Source: Gilvimarinus xylanilyticus (GTDB lineage: Bacteria; Pseudomonadota; Gammaproteobacteria; Pseudomonadales; Cellvibrionaceae). Taken from it: 64,000 nucleotides of DNA. Positions 18,197 to 26,658 of this stretch are shown piece by piece (the first letter of the stretch is position 1; the number at the start of each line of letters is the position of its first letter). The position numbers and the translations under genes are program-made. The stretch lies in assembly GCF_024195295.1 (NCBI RefSeq), contig NZ_JAMFTH010000001.1:806001-870000 (forward strand). Reading direction: 5' to 3'. The notes under the pieces were generated by a model that was given only the letters and a program-made list of their open reading frames with translations, had not been told where the DNA came from and searched no databases.

Positions 18197-19126
18197 ATGA
18201 TGGAGGCAGCATCCAGCGGCGCGAACTCGGCTGCGTTAATCGGTAAGTTTGTGGTGATTGGAGCGGGCTTGATCGGCGGAAGCCTGGCCAAGGGCCTTCG
18301 TTTGCGCGGTCAGTGCCGCGAGGTGATCGCCGTGGTGCGCCGCGCCGAAACCGCTGAGGCCGCTTTGGCCGAGGGTGTGGCGGATCGAGCTGTGTTGGAC
18401 ATCGCCGATGTGGCCGCCGAGCTGGGCGCGAATGACGTAGTGTTTATCGCAGTGCCGACCCTTGCCGTCGAGCCGGTATTGGCCCAATTAAAATCGCTAT
18501 TGTCGCCGACCGTGGTGATTACCGATGGCGCCAGCGTTAAGGGGAGTGTGGCCGCGGCGGCTCGGCGGGTGTATGGCTGCTTGCCGCCCCAGCTGGTGTT
18601 GGGGCATCCCATTGCGGGATCGGAAAAAAGCGGTGTGACGGCGGCCAATCCGGACTTGTACGTAGATCATCGGGTGATTCTCACCCCGACCGATGAGACC
18701 TCGCCCGAGCACTTACAGACAGTGCGAAATATGTGGCTGAGCGTGGGCGCTGAGGTGCTGGATATGCCCATCGATGAGCACGATCAAGTACTGGGGGCGA
18801 CCAGCCATCTGCCTCACGCCATTGCCTATTCTTTGGTCGATACGCTGGCCCACGATATCGATAGCCCCAATATTTTTCGCTACGCCGCCGGTGGTTTTCG
18901 GGACTTTACCCGTATTGCCTCCAGCGATCCGGTGATGTGGCACGACATCATGAAAGCCAATAGCGCCCAGGTGGTCCGTTCGCTGGATCAGTTTATGGAT
19001 AATCTGGCGCGGATGCGTCAGGCGATCGCCGATGGCGATGGCGAATATTTGCTAGACACCTTTACTCGCGCCAAAAAGGCGCGCGATAAGTACACTCAGG
19101 CGGCGGTCAAGTCGTCTAAATCGTAA
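18197..19126 (+). CDS. tyrA: Prephenate/arogenate dehydrogenase TyrA
   Basis: NAD(P)-dependent dehydrogenase of tyrosine synthesis, 309 residues. The nucleotide fold begins FVVIGAGLIGGSLAKGLR; GHPIAGSEKSGV and the LPHAIAY helix of the C-terminal domain are family signatures. In many pseudomonads the corresponding gene is fused to aroA; here it stops after KSSKS and no aroA sequence follows. It starts two bases after pheA; ATG 18197 and ATG 18200 are both possible and neither has a good ribosome site, suggesting coupling. Cyclohexadienyl specificity is likely from the family but cannot be read directly. Confidence 0.94.
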   Translation: MMEAASSGANSAALIGKFVVIGAGLIGGSLAKGLRLRGQCREVIAVVRRAETAEAALAEGVADRAVLDIADVAAELGANDVVFIAVPTLAVEPVLAQLKSLLSPTVVITDGASVKGSVAAAARRVYGCLPPQLVLGHPIAGSEKSGVTAANPDLYVDHRVILTPTDETSPEHLQTVRNMWLSVGAEVLDMPIDEHDQVLGATSHLPHAIAYSLVDTLAHDIDSPNIFRYAAGGFRDFTRIASSDPVMWHDIMKANSAQVVRSLDQFMDNLARMRQAIADGDGEYLLDTFTRAKKARDKYTQAAVKSSKS

Positions 19127-19145
19127 AACTGGCTATAAGCATAGA

Positions 19146-19206
19146 AGGATTCGTTTGTTCACAGCGGCCGTTAAAACCGTTAACGTGCCCGCTGCTGATG
19201 AATCCT
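19146..19206 (+). other. Nested inverted repeats between tyrA and cysD
   Basis: Three perfect inverted pairs lie one inside another: AGGATTC (19146-19152) with GAATCCT (19200-19206), CAGCGG (19162-19167) with CCGCTG (19189-19194), and CGTTAA (19169-19174) with TTAACG (19180-19185). Together they could fold into one long interrupted hairpin. No U-run follows, so it is not an ordinary terminator. It could be the 3' end of the tyrA transcript or an operator array upstream of cysD. Confidence 0.6.
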
Positions 19207-19220
19207 AAGGTGAGTTTGTC

Positions 19221-19226
19221 TATAAT
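19221..19226 (+). promoter_or_regulatory. Putative -10 box for cysDN
   Basis: A perfect TATAAT about 57 bases before the cysD ATG. The expected -35 position (about 19198-19203, ATGAAT) is poor, as is usual for activator-dependent promoters; the family activator would be CysB, but no CysB site can be defined by eye. Confidence 0.5.
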
Positions 19227-19231
19227 ACGCG

Positions 19232-19260
19232 CCGCTGACCCAGGGTCGGCGGTTTTCTTT
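19232..19260 (+). terminator. Hairpin with U-run just upstream of cysD
   Basis: CCGCTGACC (19232-19240) pairs with GGTCGGCGG (19244-19252) through a CAG loop, allowing one G-U pair, followed by TTTTCTTTT from 19253. It looks like an intrinsic terminator. It could end transcripts from tyrA, yet it also starts about where a transcript from the TATAAT at 19221 would begin. Confidence 0.7.
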
Positions 19261-19282
19261 TGATCAACAGACTGTGAGCGGC

Positions 19283-20194
19283 ATGTCCGAGCAATATAAT
19301 CTTACCCATTTAAAGCAGCTTGAAGCTGAAAGTATCCATATTATCCGCGAAGTGGCGGCCGAGTTTGATAACCCGGTAATGCTTTACTCAATCGGTAAAG
19401 ATTCCGCGGTGATGATGCACTTGGCAATGAAGGCCTTCTCCCCAGGCAAGCCTCCGTTCCCCTTGTTGCACGTGGATACCACCTGGAAATTTCGCGAGAT
19501 GATCGAGTTTCGCGACAATCGCGTGAAGGAGTTGGGTTGGGACTTATTGGTTCATATCAACCAAGAAGGCGTGGACATGGGTGTGGGGCCGTTTACCCAC
19601 GGCAGCGCCAAACACACCGACATTATGAAAACCCAGTCCTTGAAGCAGGCGCTGGACAAATACAAATTTGACGCGGCCTTTGGTGGCGCCCGTCGGGACG
19701 AAGAGAAGTCGCGTGCCAAAGAGCGTGTCTATTCGTTCCGCGATCGCAACCACCGGTGGGATCCGAAAAACCAACGCCCTGAGTTGTGGAACATTTATAA
19801 CGGTCGCGTAGATCAGGGCGAAAGCATTCGCGTGTTCCCGCTGTCCAACTGGACCGAGCTGGACATCTGGCAGTACATTCACCTGGAAAATATTCCCCTG
19901 GTGCCCCTCTACTTTGCGGCTAAGCGTCCTGTGGTGGAGCGCGACGGCACCCTCATTATGGTGGATGACGATCGTATGCCGATCGAAGAGGGCGAGGAAA
20001 TCCAGGAGCGAATGGTCCGCTTCCGTACCTTGGGCTGTTATCCGCTGACGGGCGCCGTCGAGTCTGATGCAACCACACTGCCGGAAATTATTCAGGAAAT
20101 GTTGTTGACCACAACCTCTGAAAGGCAGGGGCGGGTGATCGATCACGACAGCGCCGGATCGATGGAAAAGAAAAAGCAGGAAGGTTACTTCTAA
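19283..20194 (+). CDS. cysD: Sulfate adenylyltransferase subunit 2 CysD
   Basis: ATP-sulfurylase catalytic subunit: makes adenosine 5'-phosphosulfate from sulfate and ATP, driven by the CysN GTPase. The 303-residue protein shows the PP-loop-type segment [28 protein letters not shown] and [19 protein letters not shown]. The ATG at 19283 ([16 protein letters not shown]) is preferred to GTG 19274 by family fit; ribosome-site complementarity is weak. cysN follows after 71 bases. Expression is probably sulfur-regulated, and the leader carries a TATAAT followed by a terminator-like hairpin. Confidence 0.97.
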   Translation: MSEQYNLTHLKQLEAESIHIIREVAAEFDNPVMLYSIGKDSAVMMHLAMKAFSPGKPPFPLLHVDTTWKFREMIEFRDNRVKELGWDLLVHINQEGVDMGVGPFTHGSAKHTDIMKTQSLKQALDKYKFDAAFGGARRDEEKSRAKERVYSFRDRNHRWDPKNQRPELWNIYNGRVDQGESIRVFPLSNWTELDIWQYIHLENIPLVPLYFAAKRPVVERDGTLIMVDDDRMPIEEGEEIQERMVRFRTLGCYPLTGAVESDATTLPEIIQEMLLTTTSERQGRVIDHDSAGSMEKKKQEGYF

Positions 20195-20265
20195 GCCTGC
20201 TGGTGCAACACTGGACGAGGTTGAGCTAAAGCTCCCCAAAAGTTACCCAAATTTGAGAGTGGAAC

Positions 20266-21684
20266 ATGAGTCACCAATCTGACTTAATCGCAACTGATAT
20301 CGACGCTTATTTAAAACAGCATGAACACAAAGAGCTGCTGCGCTTTTTAACCTGCGGCAGTGTCGACGATGGTAAAAGCACATTGATCGGCCGCCTGCTG
20401 CACGACTCTAAAATGATCTATGAAGATCAACTGGATGCTGTGCGTTCAGACACAACTCGTCACGGCACCACGGGTAAAGAGCTGGACTTGGCGCTATTGG
20501 TCGATGGTCTGCAAGCCGAGCGCGAGCAGGGCATTACCATTGATGTCGCTTACCGCTATTTTTCTACGGCCAAGCGCAAGTTTATTATCGCTGATACCCC
20601 GGGGCATGAGCAGTACACCCGGAACATGGCCACGGGTGCTTCCACCTGTGATCTGGCGGTTATCTTGATTGATGCCCGCTACGGCGTGGTTACACAAACC
20701 CGGCGCCACAGCTATATCGCCTCGCTGCTTGGGGTGAAGCATATCGTCGTTGCCGTGAATAAAATGGATTTGCTCGATTTTGACGAGCAGGCCTTTATTA
20801 AAATTAAGTCTGATTACCTGGCCTTTGCGCAAAAGCTCGGTATGAAAGATGTGAAATTCGTACCTATCTCAGCGCTCGAGGGCGACAATGTGGTGAACCG
20901 CTCGGAGCGTTCGCCCTGGTACACCAACGAAACCCTGATGGAAATCCTCGAGTCGGCGCCGATTACGGCGGATAAAAACTTTGACGATTTCCGCTTCCCG
21001 GTGCAATACGTCAATCGCCCCAATCTGGATTTTCGTGGGTTCTGCGGCACCATTGCCTCGGGAGTGGTCAACGTTGGCGACGCGGTAAAAGTCTTGCCCT
21101 CGGGCAAGTCCAGCAAAGTAAAGTCTATTGTCACTTATGACGAAAATTTGCAGAGCGCATTTGCCGGCCAGGCGGTCACCTTAACGTTGGAAGATGAAAT
21201 TGACGTAAGCCGTGGTGACGTTTTGGTTCTGGCCGATGATGACACCCAACAAGCGAGTCACTTAAAGGCGCATGTGGTGTGGATGAACGAAAATCATGCC
21301 CGCTCCAACAGCGAGTATTTGTTTAAGTTTTCCAGTAAAGTCGTTAGTGGCCACTTTTCAGCCTTTGATTACCAAATCGATGTGAATACCCAGGAACACA
21401 CCGACATCAGTGAGCTTAGCTTAAATGATATTGCCGTGGCGCAACTATCTCTGGCGCAACCGGTGCTAGCCGACAACTACAAGCACAACCGCGCTACGGG
21501 CGCCTTTATTGTGATAGATCGGTTAACCAATATTACCGTGGGTGCCGGTATGGTGATTGAAACAACCGAAGGTGGTTCTAGCACTCAAGGCAATTACAGC
21601 GAGTTTGAAGTAGAATTAAATGCACTTATCCGCAAGCATTTCCCGCATTGGGAGGCAAAGGACTTAGCCAGCTTGCTCAAATAG
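20266..21684 (+). CDS. cysN: Sulfate adenylyltransferase subunit 1 CysN
   Basis: EF-Tu-like GTPase that couples GTP hydrolysis to sulfate activation by CysD. Seen: G1 [16 protein letters not shown]3 [13 protein letters not shown]4 [10 protein letters not shown], and two C-terminal beta-barrel domains. At 472 residues it is CysN alone; pseudomonads usually carry a CysN-CysC fusion of about 630 residues, so APS kinase must be encoded elsewhere. AGAGTGG lies upstream of the ATG. The operon closes with a strong terminator at 21713-21750, so cysDN is a two-gene unit. Confidence 0.97.
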   Translation: MSHQSDLIATDIDAYLKQHEHKELLRFLTCGSVDDGKSTLIGRLLHDSKMIYEDQLDAVRSDTTRHGTTGKELDLALLVDGLQAEREQGITIDVAYRYFSTAKRKFIIADTPGHEQYTRNMATGASTCDLAVILIDARYGVVTQTRRHSYIASLLGVKHIVVAVNKMDLLDFDEQAFIKIKSDYLAFAQKLGMKDVKFVPISALEGDNVVNRSERSPWYTNETLMEILESAPITADKNFDDFRFPVQYVNRPNLDFRGFCGTIASGVVNVGDAVKVLPSGKSSKVKSIVTYDENLQSAFAGQAVTLTLEDEIDVSRGDVLVLADDDTQQASHLKAHVVWMNENHARSNSEYLFKFSSKVVSGHFSAFDYQIDVNTQEHTDISELSLNDIAVAQLSLAQPVLADNYKHNRATGAFIVIDRLTNITVGAGMVIETTEGGSSTQGNYSEFEVELNALIRKHFPHWEAKDLASLLK

Positions 21685-21712
21685 TACTTCATATATAGCG
21701 CTTAAAATGATG

Positions 21713-21750
21713 AAAAAGCCGCAACATCGAAAGGTGTTGCGGCTTTTTTT
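21713..21750 (+). terminator. Intrinsic terminator after cysN
   Basis: GCCGCAACA (21718-21726) pairs perfectly with TGTTGCGGC (21735-21743) around an eight-base loop, preceded by an A-run and followed by seven T. A strong terminator, also usable from the other strand. Confidence 0.95.
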
Positions 21751-21842
21751 GGTTTGAATTCTTGCAAAATGATGACAGTGAGCTAGCTTGTGGGGTGTGA
21801 CAGGGGCCTCGTCACTTCCTTAAACAAGACGGAGTTTGAAAA

Positions 21843-22133
21843 ATGCATAAATTAATGAGTTATCTGTTGTTAATCTTCTCGGTTTCACTGTTCGCCCCCA
21901 CGCTGGTGAGCGCAGACGAGGCCATGGAGAAGCCTGCCGAAACCATCAATGTTAATACCGCCGATGCTGAAACCTTAACCGAGTTAAACGGTATAGGGGA
22001 TTCCAAAGCATCCGCCATTGTCGAGTGGCGCGAAGATAATGGGCCCTTCGAGTCCCCAGAGGATTTGCTGGCCGTCAATGGAATTGGTGAGGCGACATTA
22101 GAGGATATTGAGTCGAGAATTTCTTTTAATTGA
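21843..22133 (+). CDS. comEA: ComEA-like helix-hairpin-helix secreted protein
   Basis: Small periplasmic DNA-binding protein of 96 residues. The N-terminus (MHKLMSYLLLIFSVSLFAPTL followed by VSADE) is a clear signal peptide. The rest is one tandem helix-hairpin-helix domain with INVNTADAETLTELNGIG and LLAVNGIGEATLEDI. In naturally transformable bacteria ComEA pulls incoming DNA through the outer membrane; pseudomonads and relatives carry such proteins without proven competence. GGAG lies about nine bases before the ATG. It is a single-gene unit between two terminators, with no other competence gene nearby. Confidence 0.88.
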   Translation: MHKLMSYLLLIFSVSLFAPTLVSADEAMEKPAETINVNTADAETLTELNGIGDSKASAIVEWREDNGPFESPEDLLAVNGIGEATLEDIESRISFN

Positions 22134-22139
22134 CCAAAG

Positions 22140-22171
22140 TGCTATCGAGGCTTGCCTCGGTAGCATTTCTT
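22140..22171 (+). terminator. Intrinsic terminator after comEA
   Basis: TGCTATCGAGG (22140-22150) pairs with CCTCGGTAGCA (22155-22165) over a CTTG loop with one G-U pair, followed by TTTCTT. It starts seven bases after the comEA stop. Confidence 0.9.
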
Positions 22172-22245
22172 GCTGCGTATTTCCCCCAAGTTTGTTTTAA
22201 TAGTCGCTGTTCCGCAGCGACGGATATACTGACAACGGGGGAGTT

Positions 22246-22956
22246 ATGCGACAGCCGCAAGGGCCGCGCTTAATCGTAGCGCTGGATTATGATAATGCCG
22301 AAGATTGCTTGAAAATTGCTCATCAGCTGTCGCCGCACGAGTGCCGACTAAAAGTCGGCAAAGAGTTATTCACCGCATCAGGCCCTCAATTGGTTGACCA
22401 GTTGATGACCCTGGGGTTTGATGTTTTTCTGGATTTAAAATTTCACGATATCCCCAATACCACAGCAAAGGCTGTCGCCGCGGCCGCTCGTTTAGGTGTG
22501 TGGATGGTAAATGTACACGCTAGTGGCGGTCAGCGCATGATGGAAGCGGCGCGCAATGCGCTCTCTAACTTTGAAACCCCGCCTTTATTGATCGGGGTTA
22601 CGGTTCTTACCAGCATGGAAGAGTCGGATCTAAAAGGCGTGGGTATCGATGTATCTCCCTTACAGCAAGTGCAAAACCTCGCCAGACTGGCGCAGACGTC
22701 CGGGCTGGATGGAGTTGTTTGTTCGGCCCGTGAGGCAGAAATATTAAAGCGCCTCTGTGGCGATGACTTCTCTCTGGTCACTCCCGGCATCCGTCCGGCC
22801 AGTGCGGCGGCGGATGATCAGCGCCGCATTATGACTCCGGCTCAGGCCATTGCTGCGGGCAGTGATTACCTGGTGGTGGGGCGACCGGTCACACAGGCCG
22901 ATGACCCGAGTATCGCCTGCCGCGATATTCTGGCGCAAATAAAGGGGGCCTGTTAG
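22246..22956 (+). CDS. pyrF: Orotidine 5'-phosphate decarboxylase PyrF
   Basis: Last step of UMP synthesis. The 236-residue TIM barrel has the catalytic Asp-Lys-Asp array in [12 protein letters not shown], the lysine of [10 protein letters not shown], and the phosphate-binding end VTPGIRP and [10 protein letters not shown]. The ATG at 22246 has GGGGGAG directly upstream. Its stop overlaps the GTG start of cmk by one base, so both pyrimidine-nucleotide genes are translated together. In Pseudomonas cmk instead follows tyrA/aroA; the pyrF-cmk pairing is a local rearrangement. Confidence 0.97.
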   Translation: MRQPQGPRLIVALDYDNAEDCLKIAHQLSPHECRLKVGKELFTASGPQLVDQLMTLGFDVFLDLKFHDIPNTTAKAVAAAARLGVWMVNVHASGGQRMMEAARNALSNFETPPLLIGVTVLTSMEESDLKGVGIDVSPLQQVQNLARLAQTSGLDGVVCSAREAEILKRLCGDDFSLVTPGIRPASAAADDQRRIMTPAQAIAAGSDYLVVGRPVTQADDPSIACRDILAQIKGAC

Positions 22957-23630
22957 TGAGCTCAAGTCAGGGACAATATTTATTGGTCACCATTGATGGC
23001 CCCAGCGGCGCGGGTAAGGGCACGTTAAGTCAGCTGCTGGCTAAAGCGTTGGGTGCGAGTTTACTCGATAGCGGTGCTTTATACCGTCTTGTCGCCTTGA
23101 GCAGTCTTAAGCGGGGCATTGCCGCCGATGACGTTGTCTCGTTGAGTGAGACTGCCCGCCAACTGGATGTGGTCTTTCGGCCCGAAGAAGGCACAACCAT
23201 GCTTGAGGGGGAGGACGTTACTCAGGCTATTCGTGCTGAGACGGTCAGCATGCTGGCCTCTCAGGTAGCGGCCCTGCAGCCTGTACGCGATGCTTTGTTA
23301 GAGCGCCAGCGCCAGTTTTCCAAAGGGCAAAGCTTGGTGGCGGACGGACGCGACATGGGCACTACGGTCTTTCCCGAGGCCGATGTAAAATTTTTCCTTA
23401 CCGCCAGCTCCGAGGCCCGAGCTCAGCGCCGCTACAAACAACTGCTTGAGCGCGGTGAAGAGGTAGACTTGCAGCAGTTAATTGCTGATATCGAGGACCG
23501 GGACTTGCGCGATCGTTCCCGCGCGGTTTCTCCACTGCGTCCAGCCCCGGACGCCATAGAAATTGACAGCACGAATTTAACGATTCCTCAGGTGTTGGAG
23601 CTGATGCTCTCGCACGCCTCAAATCATTAG
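22956..23630 (+). CDS. cmk: Cytidylate kinase
   Basis: Phosphorylates CMP and dCMP. The 224-residue protein has the P-loop TIDGPSGAGKGTLSQLLAKA, the GALYRLVAL segment, DGRDMGTTVFPEADVKFFLT and the lid region DIEDRDLRDRSRAVSPL with its run of arginines. The GTG start overlaps the pyrF stop and GGGGG lies seven bases upstream. In Pseudomonas cmk is followed directly by rpsA; here manB and galU are inserted between them. No clear terminator follows; a short hairpin AGCTCT/AGAGCT (23662-23677) has no U-run. Confidence 0.96.
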   Translation: MSSSQGQYLLVTIDGPSGAGKGTLSQLLAKALGASLLDSGALYRLVALSSLKRGIAADDVVSLSETARQLDVVFRPEEGTTMLEGEDVTQAIRAETVSMLASQVAALQPVRDALLERQRQFSKGQSLVADGRDMGTTVFPEADVKFFLTASSEARAQRRYKQLLERGEEVDLQQLIADIEDRDLRDRSRAVSPLRPAPDAIEIDSTNLTIPQVLELMLSHASNH

Positions 23631-23867
23631 TGCGCACGATATTTGCTATATGCTTTATAAAAGCTCTATCAAGAGCTCGGTAAGGTGTGCACTCTTATCG
23701 ATAATTGTGGCTTGAATGCCCAAATACGGGGCGAATTGACGAGTTAATAGTCTAGTTGTCATAAAAAGCCACGATTTCTTGATGCACTATGCTGGGGCGT
23801 TTGTAAGTTTTACTCGACGGTGCTGCGAATGCGGCCAATAACAATTTAACAATGGATGACAAGGTAT

Positions 23868-25226
23868 ATGACAAGCTTAACGTGTTTTAAAGCCTATGAT
23901 ATTCGGGGCAAATTGGGCGAGGAGCTAAATGAAGATATCGCCTACCGAATTGGCCGAGCTTACGGCCAATTCTTGCAACCGAGTAGTGTGGTGTTGGGCG
24001 GCGATGTACGTTTGACCAGCGAGTCACTGAAGCAGGCTTTGGGAAATGGTTTGCGCGACGAAGGTGTGGATATTATCGATATCGGTATGACAGGGACCGA
24101 AGAAGTCTATTTTGCCACCAGCCACCTTGAAGCCGATGGCGGAGTAGAGGTAACCGCCAGCCACAATCCGATTGATTACAATGGAATGAAGCCCGTGCGT
24201 GCAGGCTCTCGCCCTATTAGCGGTGACACTGGTTTGCTGGATATCAAGCGCTTAGCGGAAGAGGGCGATTTTGGCCCCGTGGCGGAAGAGTCGCGCGGCC
24301 AATATGTTAAGCAAGATACTCTGAGCGATTACGTTCAGCATTTACTGACCTATGTGGACGTGAGCGAGCTCAAGCCTCTCAAAATTGTGGTTAATGCCGG
24401 CAACGGCGCCGCCGGTCACGTTATTGACGCGATCGAGTCCTTTTTACCTTTCGAATTTATCAAAATCCATCACGAGCCCAATGGCGAATTCCCCAACGGT
24501 ATTCCAAACCCTCTGCTGGTGGAAAATCGGGCCTCTACCCGTGAGGCAGTGCTGGCGAATGGAGCCGATCTGGGGATTGCCTGGGACGGTGATTTTGATC
24601 GCTGTTTCTTCTTTGACGAGAAGGGCGATTTTATCGAGGGATATTATTTAGTGGGGTTGTTAGCTGAGGCCTTCTTAACCAAGGTGCCCGGCAGCAAAGT
24701 TGTACACGACCCGCGCCTGACTTGGAATACCATTGATATCGCCGAGCGCTGTGGCGGCGAAGCAGTCCAATCGAAAACCGGCCACGCGTTTATCAAAGAG
24801 AGAATGCGCAAGGAAGACGCCATCTACGGTGGTGAAATGAGTGCGCACCACTACTTCAGAGACTTTTTCTACTGCGATAGTGGCATGATTCCCTGGCTGT
24901 TGGTGACCGAACTTATGTGTCGCAAAAGTGCGACTCTGTCTTCCATGATGGCCGAGTGTATCGCCAAGTTTCCCTCTCCGGGTGAAATTAATCGGGAAGT
25001 GGCCGATGCGAAGGCTGCTATTGCCAAGGTACGGAAACACTTTGAGCCCCAGGCAATTGCCATTGACGATACCGATGGCATAAGTATGACGTTCGAAAAC
25101 TGGCGTTTTAATCTGCGGATGTCTAACACCGAGCCTGTGGTGCGTTTAAATGTAGAGAGTCGCGCCGATCGCGAGTTGATGCAGGCAAAAACGGACGAAA
25201 TCATCGCCTTACTGGATAGCAATTAA
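23868..25226 (+). CDS. manB: Phosphomannomutase (ManB/CpsG type)
   Basis: Alpha-D-phosphohexomutase interconverting mannose 6- and 1-phosphate for GDP-mannose and thus polysaccharide synthesis. Four domains can be followed in 452 residues: N-terminal [20 protein letters not shown], the phosphoserine loop [14 protein letters not shown], the metal loop WDGDFDRCF, the sugar loop YGGEMSAHH and the C-terminal phosphate loop [12 protein letters not shown]. It resembles E. coli CpsG/ManB more closely than AlgC. The ATG at 23868 fits the family start; AAGG is only three bases before it, and ATG 23856 in the same frame is the alternative. galU follows 199 bases later. Confidence 0.93.
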   Translation: MTSLTCFKAYDIRGKLGEELNEDIAYRIGRAYGQFLQPSSVVLGGDVRLTSESLKQALGNGLRDEGVDIIDIGMTGTEEVYFATSHLEADGGVEVTASHNPIDYNGMKPVRAGSRPISGDTGLLDIKRLAEEGDFGPVAEESRGQYVKQDTLSDYVQHLLTYVDVSELKPLKIVVNAGNGAAGHVIDAIESFLPFEFIKIHHEPNGEFPNGIPNPLLVENRASTREAVLANGADLGIAWDGDFDRCFFFDEKGDFIEGYYLVGLLAEAFLTKVPGSKVVHDPRLTWNTIDIAERCGGEAVQSKTGHAFIKERMRKEDAIYGGEMSAHHYFRDFFYCDSGMIPWLLVTELMCRKSATLSSMMAECIAKFPSPGEINREVADAKAAIAKVRKHFEPQAIAIDDTDGISMTFENWRFNLRMSNTEPVVRLNVESRADRELMQAKTDEIIALLDSN

Positions 25227-25251
25227 TTCGACAAATAATTGTTGAGTTAAT

Positions 25252-25292
25252 TGGCGGCGCATGGAGCGGGCCGCCATGAATTGAGTTTCATG
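25252..25292 (+). other. Two small hairpins between manB and galU
   Basis: TGGCGGC (25252-25258) pairs with GCCGCCA (25270-25276), and CATGAA (25275-25280) with TTCATG (25287-25292); they overlap, so only one can form at a time. No U-run follows. Seen directly; function unknown. Confidence 0.4.
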
Positions 25293-25425
25293 CGAGCCCT
25301 TTAAGTTAAGTTCTGGGATTCCCGTGCGAATCCGGAGGCGCTTAAGGGGCGACAAATGAGCAGATGTGGAGGATCTGTTTGTTTGTCAGGTTAGTAAAAA
25401 CCGACAGACCCTGAAGGAGTTTAGG

Positions 25426-26325
25426 ATGCAAGTGAAAAAAGCTGTGATCCCTGTGGCAGGCTTGGGCACCCGTATGTTGCCGGCAACCAAGGCCATTCCC
25501 AAAGAAATGCTGCCCGTGGTAGACAAGCCTTTAATTCAATATGTGGTTGATGAGGCTGCCGCCGCCGGTATTAAAGAAATTGTATTGGTGACCCACGCAT
25601 CAAAGAACTCCATTGAAAACCACTTCGACACCAGTTTTGAGCTGGAAGCCCAATTAGAAGCGCGCTTAAAGCGCTCATTATTGGAGCAAGTGCAATCGAT
25701 TACGCCGCCGGGTTTGACCGTTATTTCGGTGCGTCAGGCCGAGGCGAAAGGGCTTGGGCACGCAATTTTGTGTGCCAAACCGGTTATTGGCGATGAGCCT
25801 TTTGCTGTGTTGCTGCCAGATGTCTTGGTGGATAGCTACGAGTGCAACCCCAAGCGGGATAATTTGGCAGGCATGGTTCGTCATTATGATGAAACTGGCG
25901 CCAGCCAAATTCTGGTAGAAGGTGTGCCCTGGGAGTGGGTGTATAAATATGGCGTGGTTGATTGTGATGGCCAGGAAATTGGTGCGGGCAATAGCCGAAA
26001 AATTAAAGCCATGGTGGAAAAGCCCCCTGTCGACGAGGCGCCTTCAAACATGTCTATTGTGGGGCGCTATGTGCTGTCGGCGACGACTTGGGATTTGCTG
26101 GAGCGCACTCAGCCGGGCGCCGGTGGAGAAATTCAGTTGACCGATGCCCTGGATGCGCTGCTGGAAAAAGAGCCGGTGGAGGCTTATGAGTTGGTCGGAC
26201 GCAGTCACGACTGTGGCAGTAAAACCGGCTATATGATCGCCAATATTACCTATGGTGCTCGGCATCATGAAGTCGGCGAGGCTGTCACTGAGCACCTTAA
26301 GAAGACATACTCAGCGGGGAATTAA
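25426..26325 (+). CDS. galU: UTP-glucose-1-phosphate uridylyltransferase GalU
   Basis: Makes UDP-glucose for LPS core, exopolysaccharide and glycolipid synthesis. The 299-residue protein opens with [20 protein letters not shown] followed by [13 protein letters not shown], the nucleotidyltransferase signature, and has [12 protein letters not shown] and the later [10 protein letters not shown]. The start is the ATG at 25426, with AAGGAG eight bases upstream; an in-frame ATG further up (25366) has no such support and would add an atypical extension. With manB it supplies sugar nucleotides that fit the polysaccharide genes at 30-34 kb. Confidence 0.97.
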   Translation: MQVKKAVIPVAGLGTRMLPATKAIPKEMLPVVDKPLIQYVVDEAAAAGIKEIVLVTHASKNSIENHFDTSFELEAQLEARLKRSLLEQVQSITPPGLTVISVRQAEAKGLGHAILCAKPVIGDEPFAVLLPDVLVDSYECNPKRDNLAGMVRHYDETGASQILVEGVPWEWVYKYGVVDCDGQEIGAGNSRKIKAMVEKPPVDEAPSNMSIVGRYVLSATTWDLLERTQPGAGGEIQLTDALDALLEKEPVEAYELVGRSHDCGSKTGYMIANITYGARHHEVGEAVTEHLKKTYSAGN

Positions 26326-26364
26326 GCGCGTTTAATCCGCCTAACTCGGTGTTTTGGTAAAAAA

Positions 26365-26445
26365 GGGCGGGATTGTGTCGCTAAATTTGGCGATAGCGTA
26401 GTTTTATCTTGCTAACAGGCTGGCGTTCTGCTAGCCTGCCCGCCC
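26365..26445 (+). other. Potential three-way RNA junction
   Basis: Outer stem GGGCGGG (26365-26371) with CCCGCCC (26439-26445). Inside are two hairpins: TCGCTA (26378-26383) with TGGCGA (26388-26393), and CAGGCTGG (26416-26423) with CTAGCCTG (26431-26438), both allowing one G-U pair. No U-run follows, so it does not look like a simple terminator. Confidence 0.5.
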
Positions 26446-26468
26446 TGCTGAGACTTGGATTAGCTGGG

Positions 26469-26492
26469 GTGCCCTATGGGCACTCGTATAAT
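26469..26492 (+). promoter_or_regulatory. Putative rpsA promoter with adjacent palindrome
   Basis: Perfect palindrome arms GTGCCC (26469-26474) and GGGCAC (26478-26483) separated by TAT, followed three bases later by TATAAT (26487-26492). No good -35 lies at the standard distance. The palindrome could be an operator or an accident of GC-rich sequence. Confidence 0.45.
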
Positions 26493-26658
26493 CCGTGGGC
26501 AAGCAGGTGATAGACAGGCTTTGTCAGCGAAGAGGTCTGGCTATCAATTCAATGAATCGACCCGTATGACTGACCGTACGGTGCTGTGTCGAGCAGGCGT
26601 TAATAGTTTTTGAAAGCGTTTGTTCTGGGCAGTGTCTTATTACAGGTATTTATAGACC

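Larger units (their letters stand above)
26326..26658 (+). other. galU-rpsA intergenic region
   Basis: 333 bases without a gene. It contains a potential three-way RNA junction (26365-26445), then a 15-base palindrome next to a TATAAT (26469-26492) and a leader of roughly 160 bases before rpsA. The leader shows the nested pairs TCGAC/GTCGA and CCGTA/TACGG around 26557-26592, compatible with the structured, S1-autoregulated rpsA leaders known from enterobacteria. Confidence 0.6.

Noticed and set aside
25366-25425. Upstream ATG as the galU start
   Set aside because: Would add 20 residues unlike GalU; the ATG at 25426 has AAGGAG at good spacing and the family N-terminus.
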